NCBI RefSeq assembly: GCF_016801025.1
Contig: NZ_CP068983.1
Location: 1-64,000, forward strand
Length of the DNA: 64,000 nucleotides
Direction of reading: 5' to 3'
Origin: Paradevosia shaoguanensis
GTDB taxonomy: Bacteria > Pseudomonadota > Alphaproteobacteria > Rhizobiales > Devosiaceae
Made by a program: the position numbers and the translations under genes. The notes beneath the pieces were generated by a model that worked only from the letters and a program-made list of their open reading frames with translations, searched no databases and was not told the DNA's origin. How positions within the stretch are numbered: the first letter of the stretch is position 1; the number at the start of each line of letters is the position of its first letter. Of this stretch, positions 8,454 through 18,282 are shown in pieces.

Positions 8454-9017
8454 ATGGCTGCCTGGCACAACGAACCGCCGGTCTGGAAAGACGAAGACGG
8501 CGTGCTCACCGTCAAGACGGCACGCGAGACCGACTTCTGGAACAACACCTTCTACCGTTTCCGCCACGACAACGGGCACTTCTACGCCGACAAGGTTGAA
8601 GGCGATTTCAGCGCCGAACTGGCCTTCACCGCCGACTATGCCGAGCTCTATGACCAGGCCGGCCTCATGCTGCGGGTGGACGACAACAACTGGCTCAAGA
8701 CCGGCGTCGAGTTCACCGACGGCTTCATGCACTTCTCGGTCGTCGTCACTCGTGACGACCAATCCGACTGGTCGGTGATGCGCCTTGAGGGGCCGACTTC
8801 GCAGGAAATCACCCTGCGCCTCACCCGGCACGAGGAGGCACTACGCGTGCAGGTGCAGATCGACGGGGAATGGCGGCTTGTGCGCCTCGCCTATCTCGAT
8901 ATGCCCAAGACCATCGAACTCGGCCCGATGTGCTGCTCTCCGGTCGGCGAAGGCCTCGACGTAACGTTCACGCGCTATGCCGTAGGCCCTGCCATCGCGC
9001 GCGAGTTGCACGACTAG
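8454..9017 (+). CDS. DUF1349 family protein
   Basis: The 187-aa protein belongs to the DUF1349 family of concanavalin-A-like beta-sandwich proteins, recognised by LTVKTARETDFWNNTFYRF, the AELYDQAGLMLRVDDNNWLK segment and VVTRDDQSDWSV. The role of the family is not established; a carbohydrate-binding or metabolic function is possible. I chose the ATG at 8454, 13 bases after GAGGGAG, over an upstream TTG at 8421. It diverges from guaA, and its stop overlaps the tspO stop on the other strand. Confidence 0.9.
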   Translation: MAAWHNEPPVWKDEDGVLTVKTARETDFWNNTFYRFRHDNGHFYADKVEGDFSAELAFTADYAELYDQAGLMLRVDDNNWLKTGVEFTDGFMHFSVVVTRDDQSDWSVMRLEGPTSQEITLRLTRHEEALRVQVQIDGEWRLVRLAYLDMPKTIELGPMCCSPVGEGLDVTFTRYAVGPAIARELHD

Positions 9018-9496
9018 TTCAACATCGCGATCGAAAGGTTGAGCAGCGAGGCGAAGCTGACCCAGGCGAGGTAGGGCGCGAAGAGCCAGGCCGAGACCGG
9101 GTCGGCACGCCTCGTCAGCAGGATGAAAGCCACGATCAACGCCCAGATTGCCAGGATCACGATGAAGGCCGGCCACAGCAGGTGGAGCGCAAACCAGACC
9201 GGCGACCATAGCCAGTTGAGCACCATCTGCCCGTACCACACCTTCATTTCGCTGCTGGAGCCGTCGCGCATGTAGGCGCGCCAGCCGGCTATGGCGATCA
9301 GGACGTAAAGCGCGAACCAGACGGGTCCGAAGACCCAGTTCGGCGGGTTGAAGGGCGGCTTGTTGAGCCCGGCATACCATTCGCCCGGTGCGGTGCCGAT
9401 GCCGATCAGCGCCCCGACGCCGATGACGACGACAAGAAACGCGACCAGCGTGACGATGGATCGTGGGCTGCGGTAGTCGATGACGAGGCTGTTCAT
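9014..9496 (-). CDS. tspO: TspO/MBR family membrane protein
   Basis: A 160-aa tryptophan-rich sensory/translocator protein with five membrane helices, homologous to the mitochondrial benzodiazepine receptor. It binds porphyrins and related ligands; in alphaproteobacteria it modulates tetrapyrrole- and stress-related responses. Signature segments are EWYAGLNKPPFNPPNWVFGP (residues 39-58) and LNWLWSPVWF. The frame is open further upstream, but the conserved start is at 9496. Convergent with the DUF1349 gene. Confidence 0.95.
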   Translation of the reverse strand: MNSLVIDYRSPRSIVTLVAFLVVVIGVGALIGIGTAPGEWYAGLNKPPFNPPNWVFGPVWFALYVLIAIAGWRAYMRDGSSSEMKVWYGQMVLNWLWSPVWFALHLLWPAFIVILAIWALIVAFILLTRRADPVSAWLFAPYLAWVSFASLLNLSIAMLN

Positions 9497-9644
9497 TGTC
9501 CGTGCCTTCGCTGAGGGGCTTGAGGTCCTAACGAAGCAACGGCCGCGCGGTTCATTCTGTTGAGCCGCAACGACAAATTCCGTGTGCAAGCCGGCAAGGC
9601 TGTGGAATGGTAACGCAGATTCGAACCCTCGAGGTCGCGCGTAC

Positions 9645-10505
9645 GTGCTCACTGCCCAATCGAAGGAAGCGTTGAGGCGCTGGCTGGACGATGATGAGCC
9701 CTGGTTGCAGCGCAAGCGCATGCAGCTCGCCGCGCTCTGGCACAACAAGGTGCCGCGCAGCTTCCGCTTCTGGGGCATGGTGCATGCGCTCTTCAAGGGG
9801 GCGCTCATCATCGCCGCGCCGGCGACGGCCGTCATCTATGGCTCGGCCTCGGTCGCCACCGCGACGCTCGTGGGCGCAGGCCTCATCTTCCTCAATATGG
9901 GCGCTTCGTTTGCCGACCGGTATTCGGCGGTGCGCAACAGCCGGAACGACTACCAGAGCGAGGCGCTGATCCGGTTCGGCGACCTGCTCACCACGGTCAA
10001 GCGCGGCGCGATAGTCGGTCGCGCCGATCGCGACATGGCCATGACGGCATGCCTGGGCATCATCGAGAATTTCTGCCTGCCGATCACCCACAGCACCAAG
10101 GGCGAGATCGCGGTTTCGCTGATCCTCTACCAGGGCAACAGCAGCAACCGCCTGCGCCTCGCACGCCGCAATCCGGGCAACGAGCGGCCGGTCAATCGCC
10201 CCATCAAGTCCGAGCGGCTCCTGGGCCATTATGCCTGCCAGAAAGGCGGCTCGCCGCGGGTGGTCAACGACATCCGCCATTTCGGCCCGGAATTCGCCAC
10301 CAGCCCCACTCAGACAAGTTTGAACTACAAGTCCATTCTCATCCTGCCGCTCGAGTGCCATATTCCAGGAGGTGGCACGCGGATCCGCGGATTCGTGTCC
10401 ATCGACAACGTCCGGCCCTATGCGTTCTATGGCAACCGGGCGAACGTGGTCGTCGTTATGTGCGAGCCGATCATCAACCAGCTACGCGAACTGGTAGGAG
10501 ATTGA
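9645..10505 (+). CDS. Membrane-anchored GAF-like domain protein
   Basis: About 286 aa if the GTG at 9645 is the start, as suggested by a GAGG about 10 bases upstream; the frame is open to 9582. The N-terminus is basic and helical (QRKRMQLAALWHNKVPRSFRF), followed by two hydrophobic segments near residues 45-85. The cytoplasmic C-terminal part (from ALIRFGDLLTTVK to VVVMCEPIINQLRELVGD) has the pattern of a GAF-like ligand-sensing domain, with YKSILILPLECH and RGFVSIDNVRPYAFY matching its central strands. The ligand is unknown. The 67-aa gene downstream starts three bases after its stop. Confidence 0.65.
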   Translation: MLTAQSKEALRRWLDDDEPWLQRKRMQLAALWHNKVPRSFRFWGMVHALFKGALIIAAPATAVIYGSASVATATLVGAGLIFLNMGASFADRYSAVRNSRNDYQSEALIRFGDLLTTVKRGAIVGRADRDMAMTACLGIIENFCLPITHSTKGEIAVSLILYQGNSSNRLRLARRNPGNERPVNRPIKSERLLGHYACQKGGSPRVVNDIRHFGPEFATSPTQTSLNYKSILILPLECHIPGGGTRIRGFVSIDNVRPYAFYGNRANVVVVMCEPIINQLRELVGD

Positions 10506-10507
10506 GG

Positions 10508-10711
10508 ATGCAGGCGGAAGGAATTGGGACCTTGGATCACAACGCTAAGCGTCTGAGCAGCGGGGAAGAATTGCGCACCGTCTCCGAGGAGGCAGCCGCC
10601 ATTCGTCGCGCCCATGCCGAAAAGAAGATTTCGGCCACCGAAGCCGCCACCCGCCTCACCGATCTCAAGCGCCGCTACGCCAGCCTCCTCGATATGGTGC
10701 TGGCCTTCTAG
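10508..10711 (+). CDS. Small helical protein, unknown
   Basis: A 67-aa protein predicted to be almost entirely alpha-helical ([20 protein letters not shown], then [20 protein letters not shown]). No family recognised. It follows the GAF-like membrane protein directly (TGA at 10503-10505, GAGG within the junction, ATG at 10508), so the pair is probably cotranscribed and the small protein may be a partner of the membrane protein. The frame extends upstream in overlap with the GAF-like gene, but that part is a shadow of the larger gene. Confidence 0.6.
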   Translation: MQAEGIGTLDHNAKRLSSGEELRTVSEEAAAIRRAHAEKKISATEAATRLTDLKRRYASLLDMVLAF

Positions 10712-10772
10712 GCGCGCGTCGCCCTCCGTTCAGTTGCCGCCCGGTCGCTTCGGGTCCTTCGAGTTTTCCACC

Positions 10773-11213
10773 ATGCGAGCCCTGATCCAGCGCGTGTCTT
10801 CCGCCTCCGTTGCCGTGGACGGCAATACGGTCGGTGAAATCGGCAGGGGCTTGCTCGTGCTGGTCTGCGCCATGCAGGGCGACGATGAAGGCAAGGCCGA
10901 CTGGCTCGCCCGCAAGGTCACCAAGCTGCGCATCTTCCCCGACGACGCTGGTCGCATGAATCGCTCGCTCCTCGATATCGGCGGCTCCGCCCTCATCGTC
11001 AGCCAGTTCACACTCGCCGCCGATACCAAGGGCAACCGCCCGGGATTTTCTAGCGCGGCGGCGCCTGAGGATGGCCGCAGGCTCTACGAACGGTTTTCGG
11101 CTGTCGTGGGCGCCGAGGATATTCAGGTCGCGAACGGCATTTTTGGCGCAGATATGAAAGTGGCGCTGGTGAATGACGGGCCGGTGACAATCTGGCTGGA
11201 TACCGAGGGGTGA
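10773..11213 (+). CDS. dtd: D-aminoacyl-tRNA deacylase
   Basis: Hydrolyses D-amino acids mischarged on tRNA and keeps them out of translation. At 146 aa the protein has the standard length and begins [15 protein letters not shown]. The two active-site motifs are present: SQFTL (residues 78-82) and NDGPVT near the C-terminus, along with [14 protein letters not shown]. The start is the ATG at 10773; the upstream open frame is not conserved-looking. Confidence 0.96.
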   Translation: MRALIQRVSSASVAVDGNTVGEIGRGLLVLVCAMQGDDEGKADWLARKVTKLRIFPDDAGRMNRSLLDIGGSALIVSQFTLAADTKGNRPGFSSAAAPEDGRRLYERFSAVVGAEDIQVANGIFGADMKVALVNDGPVTIWLDTEG

Positions 11214-11286
11214 GATGGGGCTGGATTTGAGATACCAGTCTCGCAGCTGACTTGGCCCACTACCGGCGCATCGTCGCTACTCCCTC

Positions 11287-11324
11287 ACCCACCACCGCAC
11301 TTCCTTACCCACCACCGCACTTCC
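11287..11324. repeat. Tandem 20-bp repeat (two copies)
   Basis: ACCCACCACCGCACTTCC occurs at 11287-11304 and again at 11307-11324, a 20-base period. The second copy leads straight into the multi-hairpin repeat, and a related ACCCACCGGACTTCC leads into the other copy at 54.4 kb, so this is probably part of the same repeat family. Confidence 0.8.
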
Positions 11325-11405
11325 CCGGCCGAAGAGCCGGGGCCCACGGATATCTCCACTCGAGTGGAGCGGTGCAATAGGCCCCGGGTCTTCGCCCGGG
11401 GAAGT
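11319..11405 (+). repeat. Multi-hairpin intergenic repeat, copy 1
   Basis: About 87 bases composed of three palindromic units: a stem pairing CCCCGGC with GCCGGGG around gaaga, a central perfect palindrome TCCACTCGAGTGGA, and a stem CCCCGGG/CCCGGGG around tcttcg. A copy in the opposite orientation lies at 54439-54524 and matches at most positions, including the joining sequences GGGGCCCACGGAT and GTGCAATAGGCCCC. It sits in the 326-base gap between the convergent dtd and rsmB-like genes, which contains nothing else I can support. It resembles REP/RIME-type non-coding repeats rather than an insertion sequence. Confidence 0.85.
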
Positions 11406-11539
11406 AAGGGGCGGGGTGTGATGGAGCCCAAACGAAAATCAGAGATGTCTGCAGTCTATTCGACCGCACAAGCTCGACCTCCTCTGGAGGAGGGATTGAG
11501 GATAGCACAAGCCACAAACTCAACGCCGAAACCGGCGCC

Positions 11540-12823
11540 TTACCCCCGCCGCATCACGCAGACATAAAACCCGTCAGTCCCCGTTCGATGCGGCGTCAGC
11601 GTCACGCCGCCCTCGGGTCCGAAATACGGCGTGCCCGCCGTCTCGCCAAAGGCTGCGCTCCAAAGCGTTTCACCCGGAACCGCTTTAAAATCAGCATGTT
11701 CCGCGAGAAATCGCTCAATCTGATTCCGGTTCTCATCGGCAAGCAGCGAGCACGTCACATAGACCAGATGCCCGCCCGCCTTCACATAAGTCGCGCCCTC
11801 GACCAGCAGCGCCGCCTGCTCGCCAATCCGAACGGCCACCTGCTCTGCCGATAGCTTCCACTTGGTATCCGGCCGCCGACGCCATGTGCCCGTACCGGTG
11901 CACGGCGCGTCGATCAGCACCCGATCGATCTTGCCGACCAGATCACCGAGCGCTCCCGCCTCCGGCGCGCGCACCTGCACGTTGCGCACGCCATTGCGCT
12001 TGAGCCGGTCATAGATCGGTGCCAGCCGCGCGCGTTCGCTGTCATAGGCGAAGATCTGCCCGCGATTGCCCATGTCGGCGGCCATGGCCAGCGTCTTGCC
12101 GCCACCGCCAGCGCAGAGGTCGAGCACCTGCTCGCCGGGCTTGGCCCCAGCCAGCACCGAAACTGCCTGGCTGCCCAGGTCCTGCACCTCGAACCAGCCC
12201 TTGATATAGCCCTCGTCCGACTGGACGTTCGGCGTGCGCGCGTCCTTGCCGCCCGCGAACATGCGCAGGCCATTGGCCGCGAACGTATCGGCGGGGGTGA
12301 AGCGCGACAGCGCCTTCTTCACCTTCTCGGGTGTCGACTTGAGCGTATTGACCCGCAGGTCAACCGGCGGGCGCTCGGCCATCGCCCTGCCCTCGGCCAC
12401 CCAGTCGCCGAGATAATCCAGCGAAGGTCCGGCCCAATCGGGAATATCGGCCTTCACGTAGTCCGGCGCTCCGGCCAGCGGGTCGTCGGCCGTCAGCCGC
12501 GCCGCCTCTTCCTCTGTAACCGGCGCAGGCGCGAAATTGTCGCCTGCGAAGGCGGCGTTCAGCCCTTCAACAGTCTCGCCCCACTCGCGCACCGCCACGC
12601 TCAGCACCAGCGCGCGCGGATCGTCCGTGCCCATGGCCCAGGCATGCGACGCGCGGCGCCGCAGCACGTCGTAGACCATGTTGCCGATGCCCGCCCGGTC
12701 GCCCGAGCCGGCAAAGCGGTTATTGAGGCCCCAGGCCTTGAGCGCCTCCGATACGGGACGCTTGCGCGTCTCGACATCGGTAAGCACTTCGATGGCAGCG
12801 GAGAGACGGCCGGGAAGACGCAT
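11540..12823 (-). CDS. RsmB-like RNA (cytosine-C5) methyltransferase
   Basis: NOL1/NOP2/Sun family enzyme, probably methylating 16S rRNA C967 or a similar site. The 427-aa protein has an N-terminal NusB-like or PUA-like region, then a Rossmann methyltransferase domain with SAM motif LDLCAGGGGKTLAMAA, motif IV DAPCTGTGTWRRRPD carrying the release cysteine, and motif VI YVTCSLLADENRNQIE carrying the catalytic cysteine. Exact rRNA target is not certain. It lies 104 bases downstream of guaB on the same strand, a linkage common in rhizobia and relatives. Confidence 0.93.
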   Translation of the reverse strand: MRLPGRLSAAIEVLTDVETRKRPVSEALKAWGLNNRFAGSGDRAGIGNMVYDVLRRRASHAWAMGTDDPRALVLSVAVREWGETVEGLNAAFAGDNFAPAPVTEEEAARLTADDPLAGAPDYVKADIPDWAGPSLDYLGDWVAEGRAMAERPPVDLRVNTLKSTPEKVKKALSRFTPADTFAANGLRMFAGGKDARTPNVQSDEGYIKGWFEVQDLGSQAVSVLAGAKPGEQVLDLCAGGGGKTLAMAADMGNRGQIFAYDSERARLAPIYDRLKRNGVRNVQVRAPEAGALGDLVGKIDRVLIDAPCTGTGTWRRRPDTKWKLSAEQVAVRIGEQAALLVEGATYVKAGGHLVYVTCSLLADENRNQIERFLAEHADFKAVPGETLWSAAFGETAGTPYFGPEGGVTLTPHRTGTDGFYVCVMRRG

Positions 12824-12880
12824 TGGGAGGAGAGTTCCTGGTTCTGGCGCGATCGAGACGAGCGAATAGTGAATAGCCGA

Positions 12881-12913
12881 TAGCGAATAGCGGTTCCAAT
12901 TCGCTATTCGCTA
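12881..12913. terminator. Perfect hairpin with GAATAG repeats between guaB and rsmB-like gene
   Basis: TAGCGAATAGCG (12881-12892) and CGCTATTCGCTA (12902-12913) pair perfectly around a nine-base loop. Further GAATAG units precede it (12864-12876). There is no clear T-run, so it may be an attenuating or processing hairpin or a dispersed palindromic repeat rather than a classical terminator. Confidence 0.5.
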
Positions 12914-12927
12914 CTTCACTTTCGCCC

Positions 12928-14427
<1,500 letters not shown>

Positions 14428-14600
14428 GGCCAGACCCTTCCTGCCTCTGAGTAACCGTCAGAAATGTTGGAATCGAATGCTGGGGCGAGGAGACTCGCCC
14501 GCAATCAGGTTGGCGAGGGTCAATAGCACCGGCTTAACGGTTTGCAAAGGGGTCGGGGTTGTCGCAGGATGCGAACAATTGACGTCAGGCTACGCAGGCG

Positions 14601-14957
14601 ATGATCGATCTGTACCGATATCGAATTGGTGACACCTTGGTCTGCGCTGCGTCCAGGGAAGCCGTGGTAGCCGCATTTGGCAATGAAGCCGAGTTCGAGC
14701 GGTATTTCGGCGGCTCGATGAGCTTCGGCCCCCCATCCCGCCCGGACTACCTGGGTGAGTGGGGCGCCCGCAACGCCTCGCGCTTTCGGCGCCTTCTTCG
14801 CCAAGCGGGATTTGATTTCGAGGTGCGTGGGAACCCACCTCCCGCCCCGCATACGTTGAGCGGGTTGAGCGGAGAACGTTTGACTGCGAGCCAGAGACTG
14901 GACCGAGAACTCACGTTTAGGCGCAGTCGCGCTGTGATCAGCCCGGCATCCGACTGA
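14601..14957 (+). CDS. Small hypothetical protein
   Basis: Possible 118-aa soluble protein ([20 protein letters not shown]...). The N-terminal 60 residues have protein-like composition with the pattern [17 protein letters not shown], but no family is recognised. There is no strong ribosome site. Its 3' end overlaps the convergent DUF2147 gene by 20 bases. An antisense frame over the same stretch looks less protein-like. Treat as tentative. Confidence 0.45.
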   Translation: MIDLYRYRIGDTLVCAASREAVVAAFGNEAEFERYFGGSMSFGPPSRPDYLGEWGARNASRFRRLLRQAGFDFEVRGNPPPAPHTLSGLSGERLTASQRLDRELTFRRSRAVISPASD

Positions 14958-15321
14958 AAACGATGGTCTGGCACAGGATCATCCGGCAGCCCGTAATACT
15001 GAGGCTGTCGGGGCCATTCTGGCTGACCGTCGCATTGGCCTCGCTGCCATTGTAGATCACGGTGCCCTTCCACTCCGTCTCGGCCGTCTGGTCGGCCTGG
15101 AGCACCTGCTGGTTCACGAAAGCGAGGTTCTGTTCGGTGCGGGATTTGCCCTGCACGTCGATGAGGATCGCGCAGAGGTCTGAACCGTCCCCACAGAGCG
15201 ATATCTCGAAAATTGTCCCGAATTCGTCGCGCCACGTTCCCTGCGGGCCGGCCTCCTGGGCGGCGGCCACAACCGGGGAAACGCTCAGGACAAGGGCGCC
15301 GATGAGCAATCCTATGCGCAA
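14938..15321 (-). CDS. Secreted DUF2147 family protein
   Basis: 127-aa protein with a signal peptide (RIGLLIGALVLSVSPVVAAAQ, cleavage near residue 22) followed by a lipocalin-like DUF2147 beta-barrel: GTWRDEFGTIFEISLCGDGS, then CAILIDVQGKS and the conserved [19 protein letters not shown] end with paired cysteines. Family function is unknown; members are periplasmic and often stress-related. Confidence 0.88.
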   Translation of the reverse strand: MRIGLLIGALVLSVSPVVAAAQEAGPQGTWRDEFGTIFEISLCGDGSDLCAILIDVQGKSRTEQNLAFVNQQVLQADQTAETEWKGTVIYNGSEANATVSQNGPDSLSITGCRMILCQTIVFSRMPG

Positions 15322-15420
15322 TCATCCTCTCCACAAATTGAAGTCGTCCAGGGGAGAACGCCCGCCACCGGGCTAGGTTGCGCGACGTTTTGGGTTCAGT
15401 CCCCGGCATATCGAAACATC

Positions 15421-15449
15421 TCGACGGATATAGGATACCCCCCTATACT
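15421..15449 (+). promoter_or_regulatory. dmeRF promoter with RcnR/CsoR-type C-tract operator
   Basis: GATACCCCCCTATAC (15434-15448) has a run of six C flanked by short inverted ATA/TAT sequences, the architecture bound by RcnR and CsoR tetramers. It overlaps a good -10 box TATACT (15444-15449), with a weak -35 candidate TCGACG 17 bases upstream. Repressor bound here would block the promoter until cobalt or nickel releases it. The site lies eight bases before the dmeR start. Confidence 0.7.
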
Positions 15450-15456
15450 ATCTGGC

Positions 15457-15729
15457 ATGAGCCATACGATCGAAAACAAGACCAAGCTTCTCGCCCGTGT
15501 TCGCCGCCTCAAGGGCCAGATGGAGGCTGTCGAGCGCGCACTCGAGCAAGAGGTTGGCTGCGCAGACGTGCTGCAACTCGTTGCCTCGGTGCGCGGCGCC
15601 ATCAATGGCCTCACCGCCGAACTCATCGAAGATCACATCGAGCATCACCTGCTCGGCGCGACCAACGAGGCCGATCGGCGGCTGGCGGCCAACGAACTCG
15701 AGACTGTCGTCAGGACCTATCTCAAATGA
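15457..15729 (+). CDS. dmeR: RcnR/DmeR-type metal-sensing repressor
   Basis: 90-aa all-helical CsoR/RcnR-family repressor that senses divalent metal and controls the efflux gene behind it. It begins MSHTIENKTKLLARVRRLKG as in RcnR, and the four known RcnR Co/Ni ligands are all present at the same positions: H3, C35, H60 and H64. That set points to cobalt/nickel rather than copper or formaldehyde. Its stop overlaps the start of the transporter (ATGA). A C-tract operator lies just upstream. The gene name follows the rhizobial dmeRF arrangement. Confidence 0.92.
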   Translation: MSHTIENKTKLLARVRRLKGQMEAVERALEQEVGCADVLQLVASVRGAINGLTAELIEDHIEHHLLGATNEADRRLAANELETVVRTYLK

Positions 15730-16718
15730 CCCACGGCGAACCGCACGATCACGATCACCACCACGACCATCACCATGATGGGCACGACGACCATGGTCAT
15801 CACCGTGAGCACCCTGCCCCGCGCCTGCATGGCGGTCCGCACGAACACGTTTTCCTCGGCGCCTCCCATGACCGCAATGCGCGCCGCACCTGGCTGGTGA
15901 TTGCGCTGACCGCCACGATGATGGTGGTCGAGATCGTAGCCGGCACCATCTACGGCTCGATGGCCCTGGTCGCCGATGGCTGGCACATGTCGACTCACGC
16001 CGCCGCCATGCTCATCGCCGCCACGGCTTATCTCGTCGCCCGCCGACAGGCCTCCAATCCGCGCTTCACCTTCGGCACCGGCAAGATCGGCGACCTCGCC
16101 GCCTTCGCCAGCGCCAACGTGCTTGCGCTGGTCGCGCTGCTCATCGGCGCGGAAAGCGTCGCCCGCTTCTTCGCCCCGGTGAATATCGACTTCAGCCAGG
16201 CCATTGCGGTGGCTGTCGTGGGTCTCATCGTCAATCTCGTCTCGGCCTGGCTGCTGCGCGACGATCACCACCATGAACACGGGCACGTCCATGGCGGCGA
16301 CAACAATCTGCGCGCCGCCTATCTCCACGTTCTCGCCGACGCACTGACTTCCGTGCTCGCCATCGCCGCGCTGCTTGCGGGCAGTCTTGCGGGCTGGACC
16401 TGGATGGATCCGGCCATGGGCATTGTCGGCGCGCTCGTCATCGCTCGCTGGTCCTGGAGCCTCATCCGAGACGCAGGTCGCGTGCTTGTCGACTATGTCC
16501 CCGACGGCGAGAACCTGCCGCAGCAGATTCGCCATGCCATCGAAGATAGCGGCGATGCTCGCATCACCGATCTGCATGTCTGGCAGGTTGGGCCGGGCCA
16601 CAAAGCCGCCATCGTCGCGCTCGAGGCGCGCTCGCCGCAACCGGCCGAAACCTATCGCGCCAAACTGGCCGACATCACCGGCCTCGCCCATCTGACGGTC
16701 GAGGTTTCACGCGCCTGA
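15726..16718 (+). CDS. dmeF: Cobalt/nickel cation diffusion facilitator
   Basis: Inner-membrane CDF exporter that trades cytoplasmic Co/Ni (possibly Zn) for protons. The 330-aa protein opens with a histidine/aspartate-rich tail (residues 3-35), has six membrane helices, the metal-site histidine and aspartate motifs (ALVADGWHMSTHA in helix 2; LHVLADALTSVLA in helix 5), a second His-rich loop (DDHHHEHGHVHGG) and a C-terminal cytoplasmic domain. The start at 15726 is fixed by the four-base overlap with dmeR. Regulation by DmeR is strongly implied by the operon and the operator. Confidence 0.94.
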   Translation: MTHGEPHDHDHHHDHHHDGHDDHGHHREHPAPRLHGGPHEHVFLGASHDRNARRTWLVIALTATMMVVEIVAGTIYGSMALVADGWHMSTHAAAMLIAATAYLVARRQASNPRFTFGTGKIGDLAAFASANVLALVALLIGAESVARFFAPVNIDFSQAIAVAVVGLIVNLVSAWLLRDDHHHEHGHVHGGDNNLRAAYLHVLADALTSVLAIAALLAGSLAGWTWMDPAMGIVGALVIARWSWSLIRDAGRVLVDYVPDGENLPQQIRHAIEDSGDARITDLHVWQVGPGHKAAIVALEARSPQPAETYRAKLADITGLAHLTVEVSRA

Positions 16719-16845
16719 TCGGAACACACCCGGTCCGAGAATCGCATTCCCGCGCACGCGGCGGGTTGCCAAGGCGCAGAGTCGGGTCTAACCACGGATA
16801 ACCTGCCGCGCGGCGCCTCCCTCCGCCGCAAGCTCCGGTTTTGCC

Positions 16846-18261
16846 ATGACTTCCTTGCGGATAACGCCCCTCATCCTCGCGGTCGCGCTGTTCATGGAGC
16901 AGCTCGATTCCACGGTCATTTCCACTTCGCTTCCGGCAATCGCCGCCGATATCGGCACCGAGCCGGTGGCGTTGAAACTGGCGCTGACCTCCTACCTGGT
17001 CTCCCTCGCCATCTTCATTCCGATCAGCGGCTGGATGTCCGACAGATTCGGGGCGCGCAACATCTTCCGCCTCGCCATCCTGGTCTTCGTCATGGGATCG
17101 GTCGCCTGCGCGTTCTCGAATTCGCTGCCCACCTTCGTCATCTCGCGCTTTTTCCAGGGCGCCGGCGCCTCGATGATGACGCCGGTCGGGCGCCTGTTGC
17201 TCGTGCGCTCCACCCCGCGCAACGAACTGGTGGCCGCCATGGCCTGGCTCACCATCCCTGCCCTGATCGGCCCACTGGTCGGCCCGCCGCTCGGCGGGTT
17301 CCTCACGACCTATCTTTCCTGGCACTGGATCTTCTGGATCAACGTGCCGATCGGCGTTGCCGGCATCGTCTTCGCCACGCGCTTCCTGCCGCAGATGGAT
17401 GTGCGCAACCCACGGCCGATCGATTTCGTCGGCTTCGTCCTCACCAGCATCGCCTTCTCGGGCCTCGTCTTCGGCCTCTCGGTCGTAAGCCTTCCCGCGC
17501 TCCCGATCGTCTACGGCTATCTCACCATTGCCGTGGGCGTCACCGCGGGCCTCCTCTACCTGCTCCACGCGCGCCGCACGGAATATCCGCTGCTCGATCC
17601 CAAGATCTTCCGCTATCCGCTGTTCCGCGCGGCGGCGGTCGGCGGCAACATCTTCCGCATCGGCGTGGGTGCCGTACCCTTCCTGCTGCCGCTGATGCTC
17701 CAGCTCGCCTTCGGCCTCAACCCGGCGGAGTCCGGCCTCGTCACCTTCGTCAGCGCCATTGGCGCCATCACGTCAAAGTTCATCGCCGAAAAGACCTTCC
17801 AGCGCTTCGGCTTCCGCACCGTGCTCAGCTTCGGCGCCGGCATGGGTGGGCTCTTCATCTTCGTCAATGGCTTCTTCACGCCGGGCATGCCCATCGTCCT
17901 CATCATGGGCGTACTGCTGGTCACTGGCGTCCTGCGCTCGATCACCTTCACCGGCGTCAACGCCCTGAGCTTCGGCGACGTCGATGAAGCCGACATGAGC
18001 CAGGCCACCGCCGTCAACGCCGTGATGCAGCAGCTTTCCATCGCCACGGGCGTCGCGCTTGCCGGCGCCCTGCTGGAAATCGCGTCTCATACCCATCCGG
18101 GCCCGATCAACCTCAACGACTTCCACGTTGCCTTCTGGGTTGTTGGCGGTTTCTCCGCCCTCGCCGCCTTCTGGTTCCTGCGCCTCGCGCCGGACGCAGG
18201 CGCCTTCGTCTCCGGCCACAAGCGCAGCCAGGATCAGGCGTTCGTCGAAACCAAGGAATAA
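16846..18261 (+). CDS. DHA2-type MFS multidrug exporter
   Basis: 471-aa inner-membrane proton antiporter of the EmrB/QacA group. It shows motif D1 (FMEQLDSTVISTSLPAIAAD), motif A (GWMSDRFGARNIF), the helix-4 arginine segment (SRFFQGAGASMMTP) and antiporter motif C (GPLVGPPLGG), and about 14 hydrophobic segments. Substrate cannot be inferred. No regulator or membrane-fusion partner gene is adjacent, so it probably works alone. Confidence 0.92.
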   Translation: MTSLRITPLILAVALFMEQLDSTVISTSLPAIAADIGTEPVALKLALTSYLVSLAIFIPISGWMSDRFGARNIFRLAILVFVMGSVACAFSNSLPTFVISRFFQGAGASMMTPVGRLLLVRSTPRNELVAAMAWLTIPALIGPLVGPPLGGFLTTYLSWHWIFWINVPIGVAGIVFATRFLPQMDVRNPRPIDFVGFVLTSIAFSGLVFGLSVVSLPALPIVYGYLTIAVGVTAGLLYLLHARRTEYPLLDPKIFRYPLFRAAAVGGNIFRIGVGAVPFLLPLMLQLAFGLNPAESGLVTFVSAIGAITSKFIAEKTFQRFGFRTVLSFGAGMGGLFIFVNGFFTPGMPIVLIMGVLLVTGVLRSITFTGVNALSFGDVDEADMSQATAVNAVMQQLSIATGVALAGALLEIASHTHPGPINLNDFHVAFWVVGGFSALAAFWFLRLAPDAGAFVSGHKRSQDQAFVETKE

Positions 18262-18282
18262 GGGGCCCGAAGGTCCCTCGAA

